A DNA stretch of 64,000 nucleotides, taken from NCBI RefSeq assembly GCF_044464525.1, contig NZ_JBIQLE010000001.1, positions 186,001 to 250,000 on the forward strand, given 5' to 3'. This DNA comes from Pusillimonas sp044464525. GTDB lineage: Bacteria; Pseudomonadota; Gammaproteobacteria; Burkholderiales; Burkholderiaceae_B. A program made the position numbers and the translations under genes. The notes under the pieces are model-generated. The model ran no database searches. It was not told where the DNA came from and worked only from the letters and a program-made list of their open reading frames with translations. Below are positions 42,558-51,144 of the stretch, one piece after another; position 1 is the stretch's first letter, and the number at the start of each line of letters is the position of its first letter.

Positions 42558-44018
42558 TCAGTGAAGTTTTTCACGCAGGCTGCGCCGTTTTGCTGCGGCA
42601 ACTTCACGCTCTTGCTGTTTTTGCGCCTCGGCGGCGGGGTCTGGCGCGGGGGCTGCAGCAGCCAGGCTTCGTGGTGAAAAAAGCCCGTGTACATATTTAG
42701 ACACCACCTTTTTGTCAGGAGAGCGACACATCTGCGGCCGGTCCGAAAAATACAGGCATTCCGGATACCCTTGGACAAAGGTGACCCTGAATTTCCCTGT
42801 CTGGACTCCGCTTAGGCCTCCATAGCGGTAATTGGCGGACACTTCACGCGGGCGGCCCAGGTCGTCTCTGCTCGCGATTTGCGGTCCGGCAATGCTTTTA
42901 AGTACGTATTTGTTTACCTGCCAGGATCTGGCTTCCCCTTTTATCAGCTCTTCAAGTAGCGATACGAAATCCGGGTCTTCATATTTGGATCCTGGTGCAG
43001 GAATGGGTATGGCCGGCGTCAGAGTTCCATCCCCCCGTATGCCAAACGGTTGGTTCAGGGCATAAAGCCTAAGGTTTTCCTGAAACCGCATCAGCCCCGG
43101 GCCATCGCATCCATTGCGCTGAACCAATGTCGTCATGTCTTGCGCACGCGCCGCAATGGCCTCGGCCATTTTCTTGACGTTGGGCATGATGGGGCCGCGG
43201 TAACCGAGGCCTGAGCCTTTGAGCGCGGCAAATACATTTTTATAGGTATCACGCAAGAACCTGTCATCAAGCTTTTGCTTTGCCTCCCACAATTTCGGGT
43301 CTGCGTAGTATCCGTTGGGTACGTCCTTCCATTGGGTGCAGTAGGGCGCACTTTCCGAGAAGGCGCCATTACGATAATAGGTGGTGGTGACCCCTTTTTC
43401 GACGCACTCCAGATTGGTCATCTCGACGAAGTTCGCTGGCCGCGTCTTGGGATCTGCCCCGCATTGCTCTGCATAGGCAAATAAATACGAGCCGAACAGA
43501 TCGTTGAAGCTCGGATCGTCGGCAGGCGTCCGTATGGCAGCAAAGTTACCTTGCATCATCGATATCATGAAGGTTTCGTAATCCAGCCCTTTCGCATCCA
43601 ACAGTGCTTGAGGTTCCGGAGTCGCCCTCGCAGTATTCAACATACTGAACGGGTCGCAATATTCAGTGCCGAACTGTGGGTTGAAGACCCGTATCGAACC
43701 GTCTGCGAGCAGATCACCCCCAAAAGCGACTCCTTGTTTGTCTTGTCCCGGGCTATAGAGGCTGACGTGCATGTCATCCCTTCGAGCGGACACTTTTACG
43801 GCAAGGCTCTTGGTTGGCGACTTTATTGACGATGCTGGTGCATAGGTAAAGCTGCCTTCTGTGCCTTTGATATCGAGGGTAAACGCGACTGCACCGGCCG
43901 GACACGTCGTTTGGCCCCTCCAGGCGCCGTCAACGTCCAGGGTCTGGGCGAATACAGGAAAACAGAGATGTCCCGCGCCCAGCACTGCAAGCCGACGAAA
44001 CCACACACGCTTGTTCAT
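42558..44018 (-). CDS. Secreted protein of unknown function
   Basis: The 486-residue protein has a clear signal peptide (MNKRVWFRRLAVLGAGHLCF, cleavage after PVFA, Ala24-Gln25). The mature part begins with a beta-rich stretch (DVDGAWRGQTTCPAGAVAFTLDIKG), contains about ten Cys residues (possible disulfides), and ends in a charged helical tail (DPAAEAQKQQEREVAAAKRRSLREK). I recognise no domain. It lies alone on the minus strand between the LysR gene and the porin; the porin terminator lies just upstream of its start, so it should have its own promoter. Confidence 0.75.
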   Translation of the reverse strand: MNKRVWFRRLAVLGAGHLCFPVFAQTLDVDGAWRGQTTCPAGAVAFTLDIKGTEGSFTYAPASSIKSPTKSLAVKVSARRDDMHVSLYSPGQDKQGVAFGGDLLADGSIRVFNPQFGTEYCDPFSMLNTARATPEPQALLDAKGLDYETFMISMMQGNFAAIRTPADDPSFNDLFGSYLFAYAEQCGADPKTRPANFVEMTNLECVEKGVTTTYYRNGAFSESAPYCTQWKDVPNGYYADPKLWEAKQKLDDRFLRDTYKNVFAALKGSGLGYRGPIMPNVKKMAEAIAARAQDMTTLVQRNGCDGPGLMRFQENLRLYALNQPFGIRGDGTLTPAIPIPAPGSKYEDPDFVSLLEELIKGEARSWQVNKYVLKSIAGPQIASRDDLGRPREVSANYRYGGLSGVQTGKFRVTFVQGYPECLYFSDRPQMCRSPDKKVVSKYVHGLFSPRSLAAAAPAPDPAAEAQKQQEREVAAAKRRSLREKLH

Positions 44019-44070
44019 TTCGTTCCCCTCGTATGAGCAAATCCCTTTTGGCCGATTCTAAGCGTGGAAC

Positions 44071-44106
44071 GAAAAAAAGTCGGGTAGCCAAATGGCCCAC
44101 CCGACT
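44071..44106 (-). terminator. Rho-independent terminator of the porin gene
   Basis: On the minus strand AGTCGGGT (44099-44106) pairs with ACCCGACT (44078-44085); inner GGC/GCC pairs extend the stem, and a T7 tract follows (complement of 44072-44078). It stops transcription coming from the porin before the secreted-protein gene. Confidence 0.85.
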
Positions 44107-44107
44107 C

Positions 44108-44175
44108 AAAAATCAAATCAAATCAAATCTACGGATTACTACAGGTACTGCAGATACTGCTGGTACTGCAAATCT
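44108..44175. repeat. Short direct repeats downstream of the porin
   Basis: An AATCA-type tandem tract (about 44108-44127) is followed by repeated GTACTGCA/ATACTGCT units (about 44137-44170). They lie between two hairpins in the porin 3' region. No function is apparent. Confidence 0.5.
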
Positions 44176-44185
44176 GCCGGTTTGC

Positions 44186-44217
44186 CGGCTGAAGCGTTGC
44201 GAGCAACGTTTCAGCCG
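44186..44217. repeat. 15-bp stem hairpin after the porin stop
   Basis: CGGCTGAAGCGTTGC (44186-44200) and GCAACGTTTCAGCCG (44203-44217) pair with one mismatch and a 2-nt loop. There is no T tract, so it may protect the porin mRNA 3' end or act with the terminator at 44071-44106. Confidence 0.6.
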
Positions 44218-44243
44218 ACTTGCGGCAATGCTTCTAAACTAGA

Positions 44244-45380
44244 TTAGAAGTTGTGACGCAGACCGGCCATGACGGCGGTCGAGTTGCCACCGGGCTGGGT
44301 ACGCAGTCCAGCGGTACCGCCAGCAGCGGAAAGGTCGGAGAGACCGCGGTTTTTCATGTAGGCAGCCGAGGCGTAGACCGAGGTGCGCTTGGAGAGCGAG
44401 TAGGTGGCACGTGCTACGTAGTACCAAGCCTTGGAGCTCTCGGAAGCGTCCTTGTAGCGGAGGTAGTTAACGGCGCCGTCGAGCTTGACAGCGGGGCTAA
44501 CTTGATAGGAAGCGTTGAGCGTCCAGAGATCGCTACGATCGCCCAGGGCGGAGCCAGCATTGTTGAGGATGCCGCCTTCGTTCTTGCGGTTCAGGTAGAT
44601 GAGGCCGACTTTGGCATCACCAAACTTGACGTAGCCGTTAACGTTCCAGCGCTTGTCTTTGTCGTCGCGGTTAGTAAGACCGCCACCGCCCCACGATGTA
44701 TCACCACCGTTGATGACATCATAACCACCGGCAACGCCCCAGTTGGCAGCGTCGTAACCCAGCATTGCGGACCATGCTCCGCAGGCGGTGCTGTCGGTGT
44801 AGTCGACACCACAACCACGGGCAGCAGGGCCGCCGGTGCCGACGGTGTCACGGCCGCGAGCCCAGGCTGCGCCGACCTTGAAGCCGCTGAAGTTGCCCAT
44901 GTAGGTGATGGCGTTGTCCATGCGGGCATTGGGAATGTAGCTGTCAATGGTGCCCATTCCGTAGGCGTTGGGGCCCAACAGATCGGCGCCCAGCATGCTG
45001 CGCATCAACATGTTGTATTGACGACCGAAGGCGACTTGACCCCAGTCGCCGGCCAGGCCGACGTAGGCCTGACGACCGAACAGGCGTCCGCCTTGGCCGG
45101 AGGTACCGGTGCCGGTGTTGAAGCCGGACTCAAGCGTGAAGACTGCCTTCAGGCCGTTACCCAGGTCTTCGCTGCCGCGCAGACCCCAGTGCGAGGGCCA
45201 GGATTGGGTCAGGTTGGTGAAGTGGAAGGAGCTGTGCTTTTCGGCGCCATCCCAAATGCCGCTGACGTATTCAACGGCGGTGTCGACGGTACCGTACAGC
45301 GTAACGCTGGTCGAGCTTTGCGCCGAGGCCATCATCGGGAATGCCAGGGCTACGCCCAGTGCAAGTGCTTTTAACTTCAT
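44244..45380 (-). CDS. General porin, Gram-negative trimeric type (Bordetella/Neisseria-like)
   Basis: A 378-residue outer-membrane porin. The signal peptide MKLKALALGVALAFPMMASA is followed by QSSTSVTLYGTVDTAVEYV, the standard first strand of betaproteobacterial porins. The loop-3 region includes LFGRQAYVGLAGDWGQVAFGRQYNM, and the protein ends in GLRHNF with the terminal Phe needed for BAM recognition. The start at 45380 is preceded by GGAG; the longer frame upstream has no signal peptide. It is transcribed alone, with a hairpin and a terminator downstream and a long regulatory region upstream. Confidence 0.95.
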   Translation of the reverse strand: MKLKALALGVALAFPMMASAQSSTSVTLYGTVDTAVEYVSGIWDGAEKHSSFHFTNLTQSWPSHWGLRGSEDLGNGLKAVFTLESGFNTGTGTSGQGGRLFGRQAYVGLAGDWGQVAFGRQYNMLMRSMLGADLLGPNAYGMGTIDSYIPNARMDNAITYMGNFSGFKVGAAWARGRDTVGTGGPAARGCGVDYTDSTACGAWSAMLGYDAANWGVAGGYDVINGGDTSWGGGGLTNRDDKDKRWNVNGYVKFGDAKVGLIYLNRKNEGGILNNAGSALGDRSDLWTLNASYQVSPAVKLDGAVNYLRYKDASESSKAWYYVARATYSLSKRTSVYASAAYMKNRGLSDLSAAGGTAGLRTQPGGNSTAVMAGLRHNF

Positions 45381-45838
45381 TGGTTTTTCTCCAACGTTGA
45401 TGAAAATAAAGCTTTTTAATCCGTTTGAAACAATGCGAACAAAAAGCATGTATCTACCGGTGCTAAAACGCTTCGATGTGTAAAAATTACAAGCCACATT
45501 GATACGCGCAGTGAAGCAAAAACATACTGCTGGAAAAACTACTTAATTGATCCCCGTACTGCTGCTTTGTGCTGCTTGTTATCAGTGTGTTCGAATAATG
45601 GTTGAATTCTGTATTCAACTTTTATTGGAATTGAGTTTATATACCGGCTTTTTAAGCGACGATAAGGGTTAACCCTTTTTGGGCCTTATACGAGGTAAAA
45701 AACCACTAAACGTTGTTTATAAGAGACGAAAACGACGGCAGAACTGTTGTTTATATGTGAATTTCTGTGGCGGCGCTACAACGTTTCACCACAAACATAC
45801 TCACTACATTTTCTTGTAATAAACAGTGGGCACGGTTG
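45381..45838. promoter_or_regulatory. Porin upstream region (458 bp, no gene)
   Basis: A/T-rich intergenic DNA between the porin start and the dsbB stop, both on the minus strand. It contains an inverted repeat GTTGAAT-TCTGT-ATTCAAC (45601-45619), a perfect palindrome AAGGGTTAACCCTT (45664-45677), and a direct repeat GTTGTTTATA near 45713 and 45748. These are candidate regulator sites. No coding frame here looks real, and no clear dsbB terminator was found. Confidence 0.65.
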
Positions 45839-46342
45839 TTACAGCGGGGTTCGGCCGCGCAACGCAGCCCAGGCGCCGGCGCCGGCCAGCAGTGCAAACA
45901 AAGCCAGGCTCCACAAAGCGTATTCGATGCCCAATAAATCCACACGCGCATCCATGCAGGTGGCGTAGATGCCGAACAGCCAGGGCAGGCCGGCATCCAG
46001 GCCCGATTGCACCATGAAGCGGTCGGCAAAGGTCTGTGCGCACGAAAACATCTGGGCCGCTACCTTGTATTGGTACCAGGCGGCGACCATGCCGCCCGCA
46101 GCCAATAGGGTGGCACAGCCCGCTGCGATGCGTCCCAGGGCGGCGCGCGCCTGACCCAACGCCAGGCCAAGCCAGCAAACCACGGCTATGCCTATATATA
46201 TAAGGCGCTGGAATACGCACCAGGCGCAGGGCGCCATGTCGAACACGTGCTGGGATATCAACGCGACCCCCACAGCGCCCAACGAGAGCAGGGCGATCAG
46301 GTGAAGCATGCGACGGGTACGGAGCGGCAAGGGCTGGGTCAT
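45839..46342 (-). CDS. dsbB: Disulfide bond formation protein B
   Basis: A 167-residue inner-membrane protein that reoxidises DsbA and passes electrons to quinone. Four membrane helices are visible. The first periplasmic redox pair is Cys39-Ala-Trp-Cys42 in CAWCVFQR (family CxxC-x-x-x-R), and the second pair is Cys101 and Cys129 (SCAQTFADRF, ATCMDA). The start at 46342 (MTQPLPLRTRRM) is chosen because upstream frame residues are not DsbB-like. No dsbA is in the window. Confidence 0.94.
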   Translation of the reverse strand: MTQPLPLRTRRMLHLIALLSLGAVGVALISQHVFDMAPCAWCVFQRLIYIGIAVVCWLGLALGQARAALGRIAAGCATLLAAGGMVAAWYQYKVAAQMFSCAQTFADRFMVQSGLDAGLPWLFGIYATCMDARVDLLGIEYALWSLALFALLAGAGAWAALRGRTPL

Positions 46343-46596
46343 AAGCTGGAGTTTGGGTTTGAACGTTGGAAAATAGAAGTACTGAATGAAAGAAGGCGGT
46401 GGGTTCGCCTGGCAATGATTAACTTCGTTCAGGGGGCAACCGTGTTTCGCGAAGTAGTGCCCCACTGCAACTTGGCTGCACATTGCGGCGTAGCTTATAT
46501 TGTGCGGACACATTTGCGATGATGGCCCGGCATTGTGATTCATGCCATGCATTGCGACGACAGCATCGCATTGTAGCGACCGTGCGGCTAATTCTG

Positions 46597-46636
46597 TCAT
46601 CCTGAATCATCAAGCTTCGCCGGAAGGCTACGCTCG
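46597..46636 (-). repeat. Decayed tandem copy of the glnD 3' end
   Basis: On the minus strand this segment reads E-R-S-L-P-A-K-L-D-D-S-G-stop, while the true glnD end (46638-46677) reads E-R-S-L-L-A-S-L-D-D-S-G-stop. The two are offset by 41 bp. Most differences fall at third codon positions. The copy begins 2 nt after the glnD stop, in another frame, and is not translated as part of GlnD. Confidence 0.8.
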
Positions 46637-46637
46637 G

Positions 46638-49211
46638 CTAGCCCGAATCATCAAGGCTTGCCAGCAGGCTGCGCTCGAATTGAATTTGCTCGCGTGGATG
46701 GCCCAGCACTTCGCCTTCTATGATGAAGACGTCTTCGATGCGGTCGCCCAGGGTCATGATCTTGGCCATCTTCAAGTCGATGCTGTGCCTGGCGAATACC
46801 TGGGCCAGGCTGTGCAGCAGGCCGGGCCGATCGGCGGCGATGATGGAAAGGCGCCAAGAGGCGCCGCTTTCGTCGGGCCGAAGCTCAATATTGGGCACTA
46901 TGGGAAACACGCGCGCGCGACGCGATTGACGTCGCCCGTATCCAGGGGCCGGGCGCGGGGCCGTGGCGGGATGGGCGAGCCTTTCAGTCAGTTCGTGCTC
47001 GACCAGGTTGGCCCAGGAGCGAAAGTCGCGGTCGTTGCCCGGCAACAGCACGATGAAGCTGTCCAGCGCCCAGCCGCGCCGGGTGGTGTGGATGCGGGCA
47101 TCTTGCACGCTGAGCGCGCGCTGGTCCAGGTAGGCGCAGATATCAGCGAACAGGTCGTTGCGGTCAGGGGCGTACACCATGATCTGCAAGCCTTCGTTTT
47201 GCCCCACTACGCGTGCCTTGACGACAGGTTCGGCGGCATCGGCGCGATGGTAAAGATGGCGGGTGTGCCAGGCGATTTCAGAAGCCTCGTGGCGTAAAAA
47301 ATAAGCCACGTCCAACTGGTTCCAGAATTTGTCGCGGCTTTCGTCGCGCAGCCCCAGCCTGCGAATCTCGGCGCTTGCTTCTTCGCGGCGCAGTGCAAGC
47401 ACGGTGCCTCGATCAGGCTGGGCGCCGCCCAGCACGGCCAGGGTCAGCCGGTACAGATCTTCAAGCAGCTTGCCCTTCCAGGCGTTCCACACTTTGGGGC
47501 TTGTGCCGCGGATGTCGGCCACGGTAAGTAGATACAGTGCGCTGAGGCGGCGCTCGGCGCCCACGAGGGCGGCGAATTCCTGGATGACGTCGGGGTCGGT
47601 AAGGTCGCGTTTTTGCGCGTAACGCGACATGGTCAGGTGTTCGCGCACCAGGAACTCGACCAGTTCGGTATCTTCCGAATCTATCTGATGATCGATGCAG
47701 AAGCGCCGTGCATCAATTGCTCCAAGATCGGAATGGTCGCCGCCGCGCCCCTTGGCGATGTCGTGGTACAGCGCAGCTACATAAAGCAGCCAGTGCCTGT
47801 CAAGTTCAGCGATTAGCTGGCTGGCCAGGGGGTATTCCTGGGCGTGTTCGGGCATGGTGAAGCGGCGCAGGTTGCGGATCACCATCAGCGTATGCTGGTC
47901 CACCGTGTAGGCATGGAATAGATCGTGCTGCATCTGGCCCACGATGCGGCGAAACTCGGGCAGGTAACGCGGCAGGATGTTGAGCATGGTCATGCGGCGC
48001 AGGGCATGCACGATGCCGCGCGGCTGCTGCAATATCTGTATGAAGGTATAGCGGTTGACGGGGTTTGCGCGGAACTGCGCGTCGATGCGCTTGCGCGAGT
48101 GCCACATGGCGCGCATGATGCGTGCCGAAAGCCCCGTCAGGCCCGGGTGCTGCTGCATGACCAGAAAAGCCCGCAGCAGCAGTGTGGGCTTGCGTTCGAA
48201 TTCGTCGGCGCGGCGGATGTCCAGGCGGGTGTGCACCTGGCAAAAATCTTCGTCCAGAAGCTTGCTCGAGCCCTCGGGCACCGGAAACAGGCGCTCTTCG
48301 AAGGCCTGCATCAATATGGTGGTCAGTTGACTAACCACGCGCGCCGCCCAATAGTAGCGCTGCATCAGCAGCTCGCTGGGCCGGCGGCCTTTTATGGACT
48401 GAAAACCATAGATATCAGCCAGCGAGGGCTGCAAATCGAAAAGCAAGCGATCTTCGCGCCGGCCGGCCAGCAGATGCAGCTCGATGCGCAGGCGCTTGAA
48501 GGCCAGTTCCGCCCGGCGCAGGGCGCGGTGCTCGGCAGGGGTCAGCATGTCGCCGTCGGCGATTTCCTTCCAGGTATTGCCCACGCCGGCCGCCTGTGCG
48601 ATCCAGCGCAATGTGATCAAGTCGCGCAGCCCGCCGGGCGCTTCCTTGCAATTGGGCTCCAGGGCGTAGGGCGTGTCGTGATGCCGGGCGTGGCGCTGCG
48701 CCATTTCGGCTCGCTTGGCCTGGAAAAACCCCTGGGCGTCCTGGCTTCTTTGCATGGTCTGCAACAATTGGCGCACCAGCGGTTTGCTGCCGGCTATCCA
48801 GCGCATTTCCATCAGCGCGGTTTCGATGGTGATGTCGTTGGCGGCCTCGCGCTGGCAGTCGGCGATCGAGCGCACGCTATGGCCCAGGTCCAACCCAAGA
48901 TCCCATAGCGCCGCCACCAGTTTCTCTATCAGGGCTCGGTCGCTAGGCCCTGGTTCGACGTCAAGCAGGATCAGAACGTCGATATCGGAGTATGGATACA
49001 GCTCGCCACGGCCATAGCCGCCCACGGCTGCCAGTGCGGCGCCCTGCGGCAGCGGATGCTGCCTGAGCGTTTCGCGCAGCGCCTGGTCGGTGACGCGGCG
49101 CAGGGCCGAAAGGAGTATGTCAGGCCGCAGGTGCTCGCGATAGCTTGCTATCGCATCGCCGCGTCGCTGGTCGAAGCGCTGGCGCAGCGGCGACGGGGCG
49201 GGGGAGTCCAT
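46638..49211 (-). CDS. glnD: PII uridylyltransferase / uridylyl-removing enzyme
   Basis: An 857-residue bifunctional nitrogen sensor that uridylylates PII (GlnB/GlnK) when glutamine is low and deuridylylates it when high. The nucleotidyltransferase motif is GGYGRGELYPYSDIDVLILL (about residues 64-83), an HD-domain motif is in LYHDIAKGRGGDHS (about residue 490), and two C-terminal ACT domains (VYAPDRNDLFADICAYL, IIAADRPGLLHSLAQVF) bind glutamine. Length and order fit GlnD. It follows map by 22 bp on the same strand. Its 3' end is duplicated downstream. Confidence 0.96.
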   Translation of the reverse strand: MDSPAPSPLRQRFDQRRGDAIASYREHLRPDILLSALRRVTDQALRETLRQHPLPQGAALAAVGGYGRGELYPYSDIDVLILLDVEPGPSDRALIEKLVAALWDLGLDLGHSVRSIADCQREAANDITIETALMEMRWIAGSKPLVRQLLQTMQRSQDAQGFFQAKRAEMAQRHARHHDTPYALEPNCKEAPGGLRDLITLRWIAQAAGVGNTWKEIADGDMLTPAEHRALRRAELAFKRLRIELHLLAGRREDRLLFDLQPSLADIYGFQSIKGRRPSELLMQRYYWAARVVSQLTTILMQAFEERLFPVPEGSSKLLDEDFCQVHTRLDIRRADEFERKPTLLLRAFLVMQQHPGLTGLSARIMRAMWHSRKRIDAQFRANPVNRYTFIQILQQPRGIVHALRRMTMLNILPRYLPEFRRIVGQMQHDLFHAYTVDQHTLMVIRNLRRFTMPEHAQEYPLASQLIAELDRHWLLYVAALYHDIAKGRGGDHSDLGAIDARRFCIDHQIDSEDTELVEFLVREHLTMSRYAQKRDLTDPDVIQEFAALVGAERRLSALYLLTVADIRGTSPKVWNAWKGKLLEDLYRLTLAVLGGAQPDRGTVLALRREEASAEIRRLGLRDESRDKFWNQLDVAYFLRHEASEIAWHTRHLYHRADAAEPVVKARVVGQNEGLQIMVYAPDRNDLFADICAYLDQRALSVQDARIHTTRRGWALDSFIVLLPGNDRDFRSWANLVEHELTERLAHPATAPRPAPGYGRRQSRRARVFPIVPNIELRPDESGASWRLSIIAADRPGLLHSLAQVFARHSIDLKMAKIMTLGDRIEDVFIIEGEVLGHPREQIQFERSLLASLDDSG

Positions 49212-49233
49212 GATTGAAGTATGTGAGGCGGCC

Positions 49234-50043
49234 TTATGCTGCGGCCTGCACGAAAGCCGGCGCGGCCGGCATGCCCGGCGAGACGGTCAGTATTTCGTAG
49301 CCGCTGTCGGTGACCAGCACGCTGTGCTCCCATTGAGCCGACAAGCTTCTGTCGCGCGTGACCACTGTCCAGCCGTCGGAAAGCTGGCGAATTTCTTTAC
49401 GGCCGGCGTTGATCATGGGCTCGATGGTGAAGATCATGCCGGCCTCGAGCTGAACGCCGGTGCCCGCCTTGCCATAATGAAGCACCTGAGGGTCTTGGTG
49501 GAACTTTCGGCCCACGCCATGACCGCAGTATTCGCGCACCACCGAGAAGCCTTGTTTTTCGGCGTGCTTTTGGATGACGGCGCCGATATCGCCCAGGTAT
49601 GCGCCTGGGCGCACTTGTTCAATGCCCAGCCACATGCAGTCGTAGGTGGTTTCAACCAGGCGCCGCGCCAGGATGGAGGGTTCGCCGACATAGTACATGC
49701 GGCTGGTATCGCCGAACCAGCCGTCTTTGATGACGGTAACGTCGATATTCATGATATCGCCGTTTTTAAGCACTTTGTCGCCCGGGATGCCGTGGCAGAT
49801 GACATGGTTGACCGACGAGCAAATAGAGCCGGGGAAGGGTGGATACCCAGGCGGCGCATAGCCCACCGTGGCCGATTCCACCTGCAGGGTGTTGGTGATG
49901 AAATCGAGGCACAGGCGGTCGAGTTCGCCGGTGGTGATGCCGGCGCGCACGTGCGGCTCGAGGTGGTCGAGCGCCTGGGCCGCCGCTTGGCAGGCGGCAC
50001 GCATTTTTTCGAGGTCGGCGGGGTCTGTAACGAGGGGGATCAT
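49234..50043 (-). CDS. map: Methionine aminopeptidase, type I
   Basis: A 269-residue metallo-enzyme removing N-terminal Met from new proteins. The dinuclear site ligands are visible in IDVTVIKDGWFGDTSRMY (two Asp), YCGHGVGRKFHQDP (His), FTIEPM (Glu) and the Glu in SAQWEHSVLV. The gene diverges from rpsB across 269 bp, a common map/rpsB arrangement in proteobacteria, and is followed by glnD. Confidence 0.96.
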   Translation of the reverse strand: MIPLVTDPADLEKMRAACQAAAQALDHLEPHVRAGITTGELDRLCLDFITNTLQVESATVGYAPPGYPPFPGSICSSVNHVICHGIPGDKVLKNGDIMNIDVTVIKDGWFGDTSRMYYVGEPSILARRLVETTYDCMWLGIEQVRPGAYLGDIGAVIQKHAEKQGFSVVREYCGHGVGRKFHQDPQVLHYGKAGTGVQLEAGMIFTIEPMINAGRKEIRQLSDGWTVVTRDRSLSAQWEHSVLVTDSGYEILTVSPGMPAAPAFVQAAA

Positions 50044-50049
50044 ATCAAC

Positions 50050-50079
50050 TTGAACTGTTTAACTTAAAGATAGTAGAAT
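50050..50079 (+). promoter_or_regulatory. Candidate sigma70 promoter of rpsB-tsf
   Basis: TTGAAC (50050-50055) and TAGAAT (50074-50079) are separated by 18 bp, about 235 bp upstream of rpsB. The long leader would leave room for translational feedback by ribosomal protein S2, known for rpsB in E. coli; that part is inference. Confidence 0.5.
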
Positions 50080-50141
50080 TATAGGCTTTCTTTGATTTTG
50101 CGCCTTTGGCTTTGTGGCGGGCAAAGAGAGAAGGCCTTGTT

Positions 50142-50174
50142 CAATTACGAAGCAATTACGAAGCAATTACAAAG
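50142..50174 (+). repeat. Triple 11-bp tandem repeat in the rpsB leader
   Basis: CAATTACGAAG, CAATTACGAAG and CAATTACAAAG occur head to tail in the 269-bp map-rpsB gap, inside the presumed rpsB leader. Confidence 0.85.
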
Positions 50175-50312
50175 CAGCCATATTTAATTTGCCATTGTGG
50201 CAAAAATCGCGTGCGCGGCAAAACCAGGGTGTTTGGGGCAAGCTGGCTGGCAACAGAATCAGCAACCCCCGGATGCAGGACCGCGTACAAGACCCAACCC
50301 TCGGAGAATATT

Positions 50313-51065
50313 ATGTCCTTGATGCGAGAAATGCTCGAAGCTGGTGTGCACTTTGGTCACCAGACCCGTTACTGGAACCCCAAGATGGCGCAGTACATCT
50401 TTGGCCAGCGTAACAAAATTCATATCATCAACCTTGAGCAGACCGTCGTCAAATACCAGGAAGCGGCCAAGTTCATGCGCCAGCTTACCGCGCGCGGCGG
50501 CAAAATCCTGTTTGTCGGCACCAAGCGCGCCGCCCGCGAAGTCATCGCCGAGGAAGCAACACGCTGCGGCATGCCTTACGTCGATAGCCGTTGGCTGGGC
50601 GGCATGATGACCAACTTCAAGACGGTAAAAAGCTCGGTCAAGCGCCTTAAAGAAATGGAAGCCCAGCAAGCCGAAGGCGTCACCGAGCAAATGACCAAGA
50701 AAGAAGCCCTGATGTTTGACCGCGAGCTCGATAAGCTCAACAAGTCCATCGGCGGCATCAAAGACATGAACACCTTGCCTGACGCCTTGTTTGTCGTCGA
50801 CGTCGGCTATCACAAGATCGCCATTGCCGAAGCGCATTCGCTGGGCATCCCTGTCGTGGCCGTGGTTGATACCAACCATTCGCCCGAAGGCATCGAGCAC
50901 GTCATCCCCGGCAACGACGACTCGGGCAAAGCCATCTCCTTGTACGTCAAGGGCATGGCCGACGCCGTGCTCGAGGGCCGTGACCAGGCTCTTAACGGCC
51001 TGGTTGAAGAAATCGCCGAAGGCGACGAAGAGTTCGTCGAAGTCCAGGACGAAAGCGAAGAGTAA
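50313..51065 (+). CDS. rpsB: 30S ribosomal protein S2
   Basis: A 250-residue small-subunit protein. It begins MSLMREMLEAGVHFGHQTRYWNPKM and has YVDSRWLGGMMTNFKTVK and PDALFVVDVGYHKIAIAEA, diagnostic of S2. An acidic tail ends the protein. The start at 50313 is preceded by CGGAGAA; longer frames upstream are leader DNA. It heads the translation/envelope cluster and is separated from tsf by 215 bp containing two strong hairpins. Confidence 0.98.
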   Translation: MSLMREMLEAGVHFGHQTRYWNPKMAQYIFGQRNKIHIINLEQTVVKYQEAAKFMRQLTARGGKILFVGTKRAAREVIAEEATRCGMPYVDSRWLGGMMTNFKTVKSSVKRLKEMEAQQAEGVTEQMTKKEALMFDRELDKLNKSIGGIKDMNTLPDALFVVDVGYHKIAIAEAHSLGIPVVAVVDTNHSPEGIEHVIPGNDDSGKAISLYVKGMADAVLEGRDQALNGLVEEIAEGDEEFVEVQDESEE

Positions 51066-51074
51066 TTCTTTGCG

Positions 51075-51103
51075 GCGGGCGCGCTGTTTGCCCTTGCGCC
51101 CGC
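51075..51103 (+). promoter_or_regulatory. Hairpin 1 in the rpsB-tsf gap
   Basis: GCGGGCGC (51075-51082) pairs with GCGCCCGC (51096-51103) around a 13-nt loop. There is no T tract. It may slow or reduce read-through from rpsB to tsf. Confidence 0.55.
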
Positions 51104-51108
51104 GCCTG

Positions 51109-51144
51109 GCCGTCCTGAATGCCGCATGCCGATTGCAGGACGGC
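51109..51144 (+). promoter_or_regulatory. Hairpin 2 in the rpsB-tsf gap
   Basis: GCCGTCCTG (51109-51117) pairs perfectly with CAGGACGGC (51136-51144). It directly follows hairpin 1, and no T tract follows it either. Confidence 0.55.

Noticed and set aside
42518..42778. Small minus-strand ORF near the end of the secreted-protein gene
   Set aside because: It overlaps the longer gene in another frame on the same strand, with no ribosome site or domain.
46343..46596. Upstream extension of the dsbB frame (86 extra residues)
   Set aside because: The added sequence is not DsbB-like and would bury the first membrane helix behind a soluble tail; the ATG at 46342 fits the family.
47925..48908. 327-codon open frame opposite glnD
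   Set aside because: It lies entirely within glnD on the other strand and shows no recognisable domain.
50142..50174. CRISPR-like or mobile-element repeat
   Set aside because: Three contiguous 11-bp units without spacers; a simple tandem repeat.
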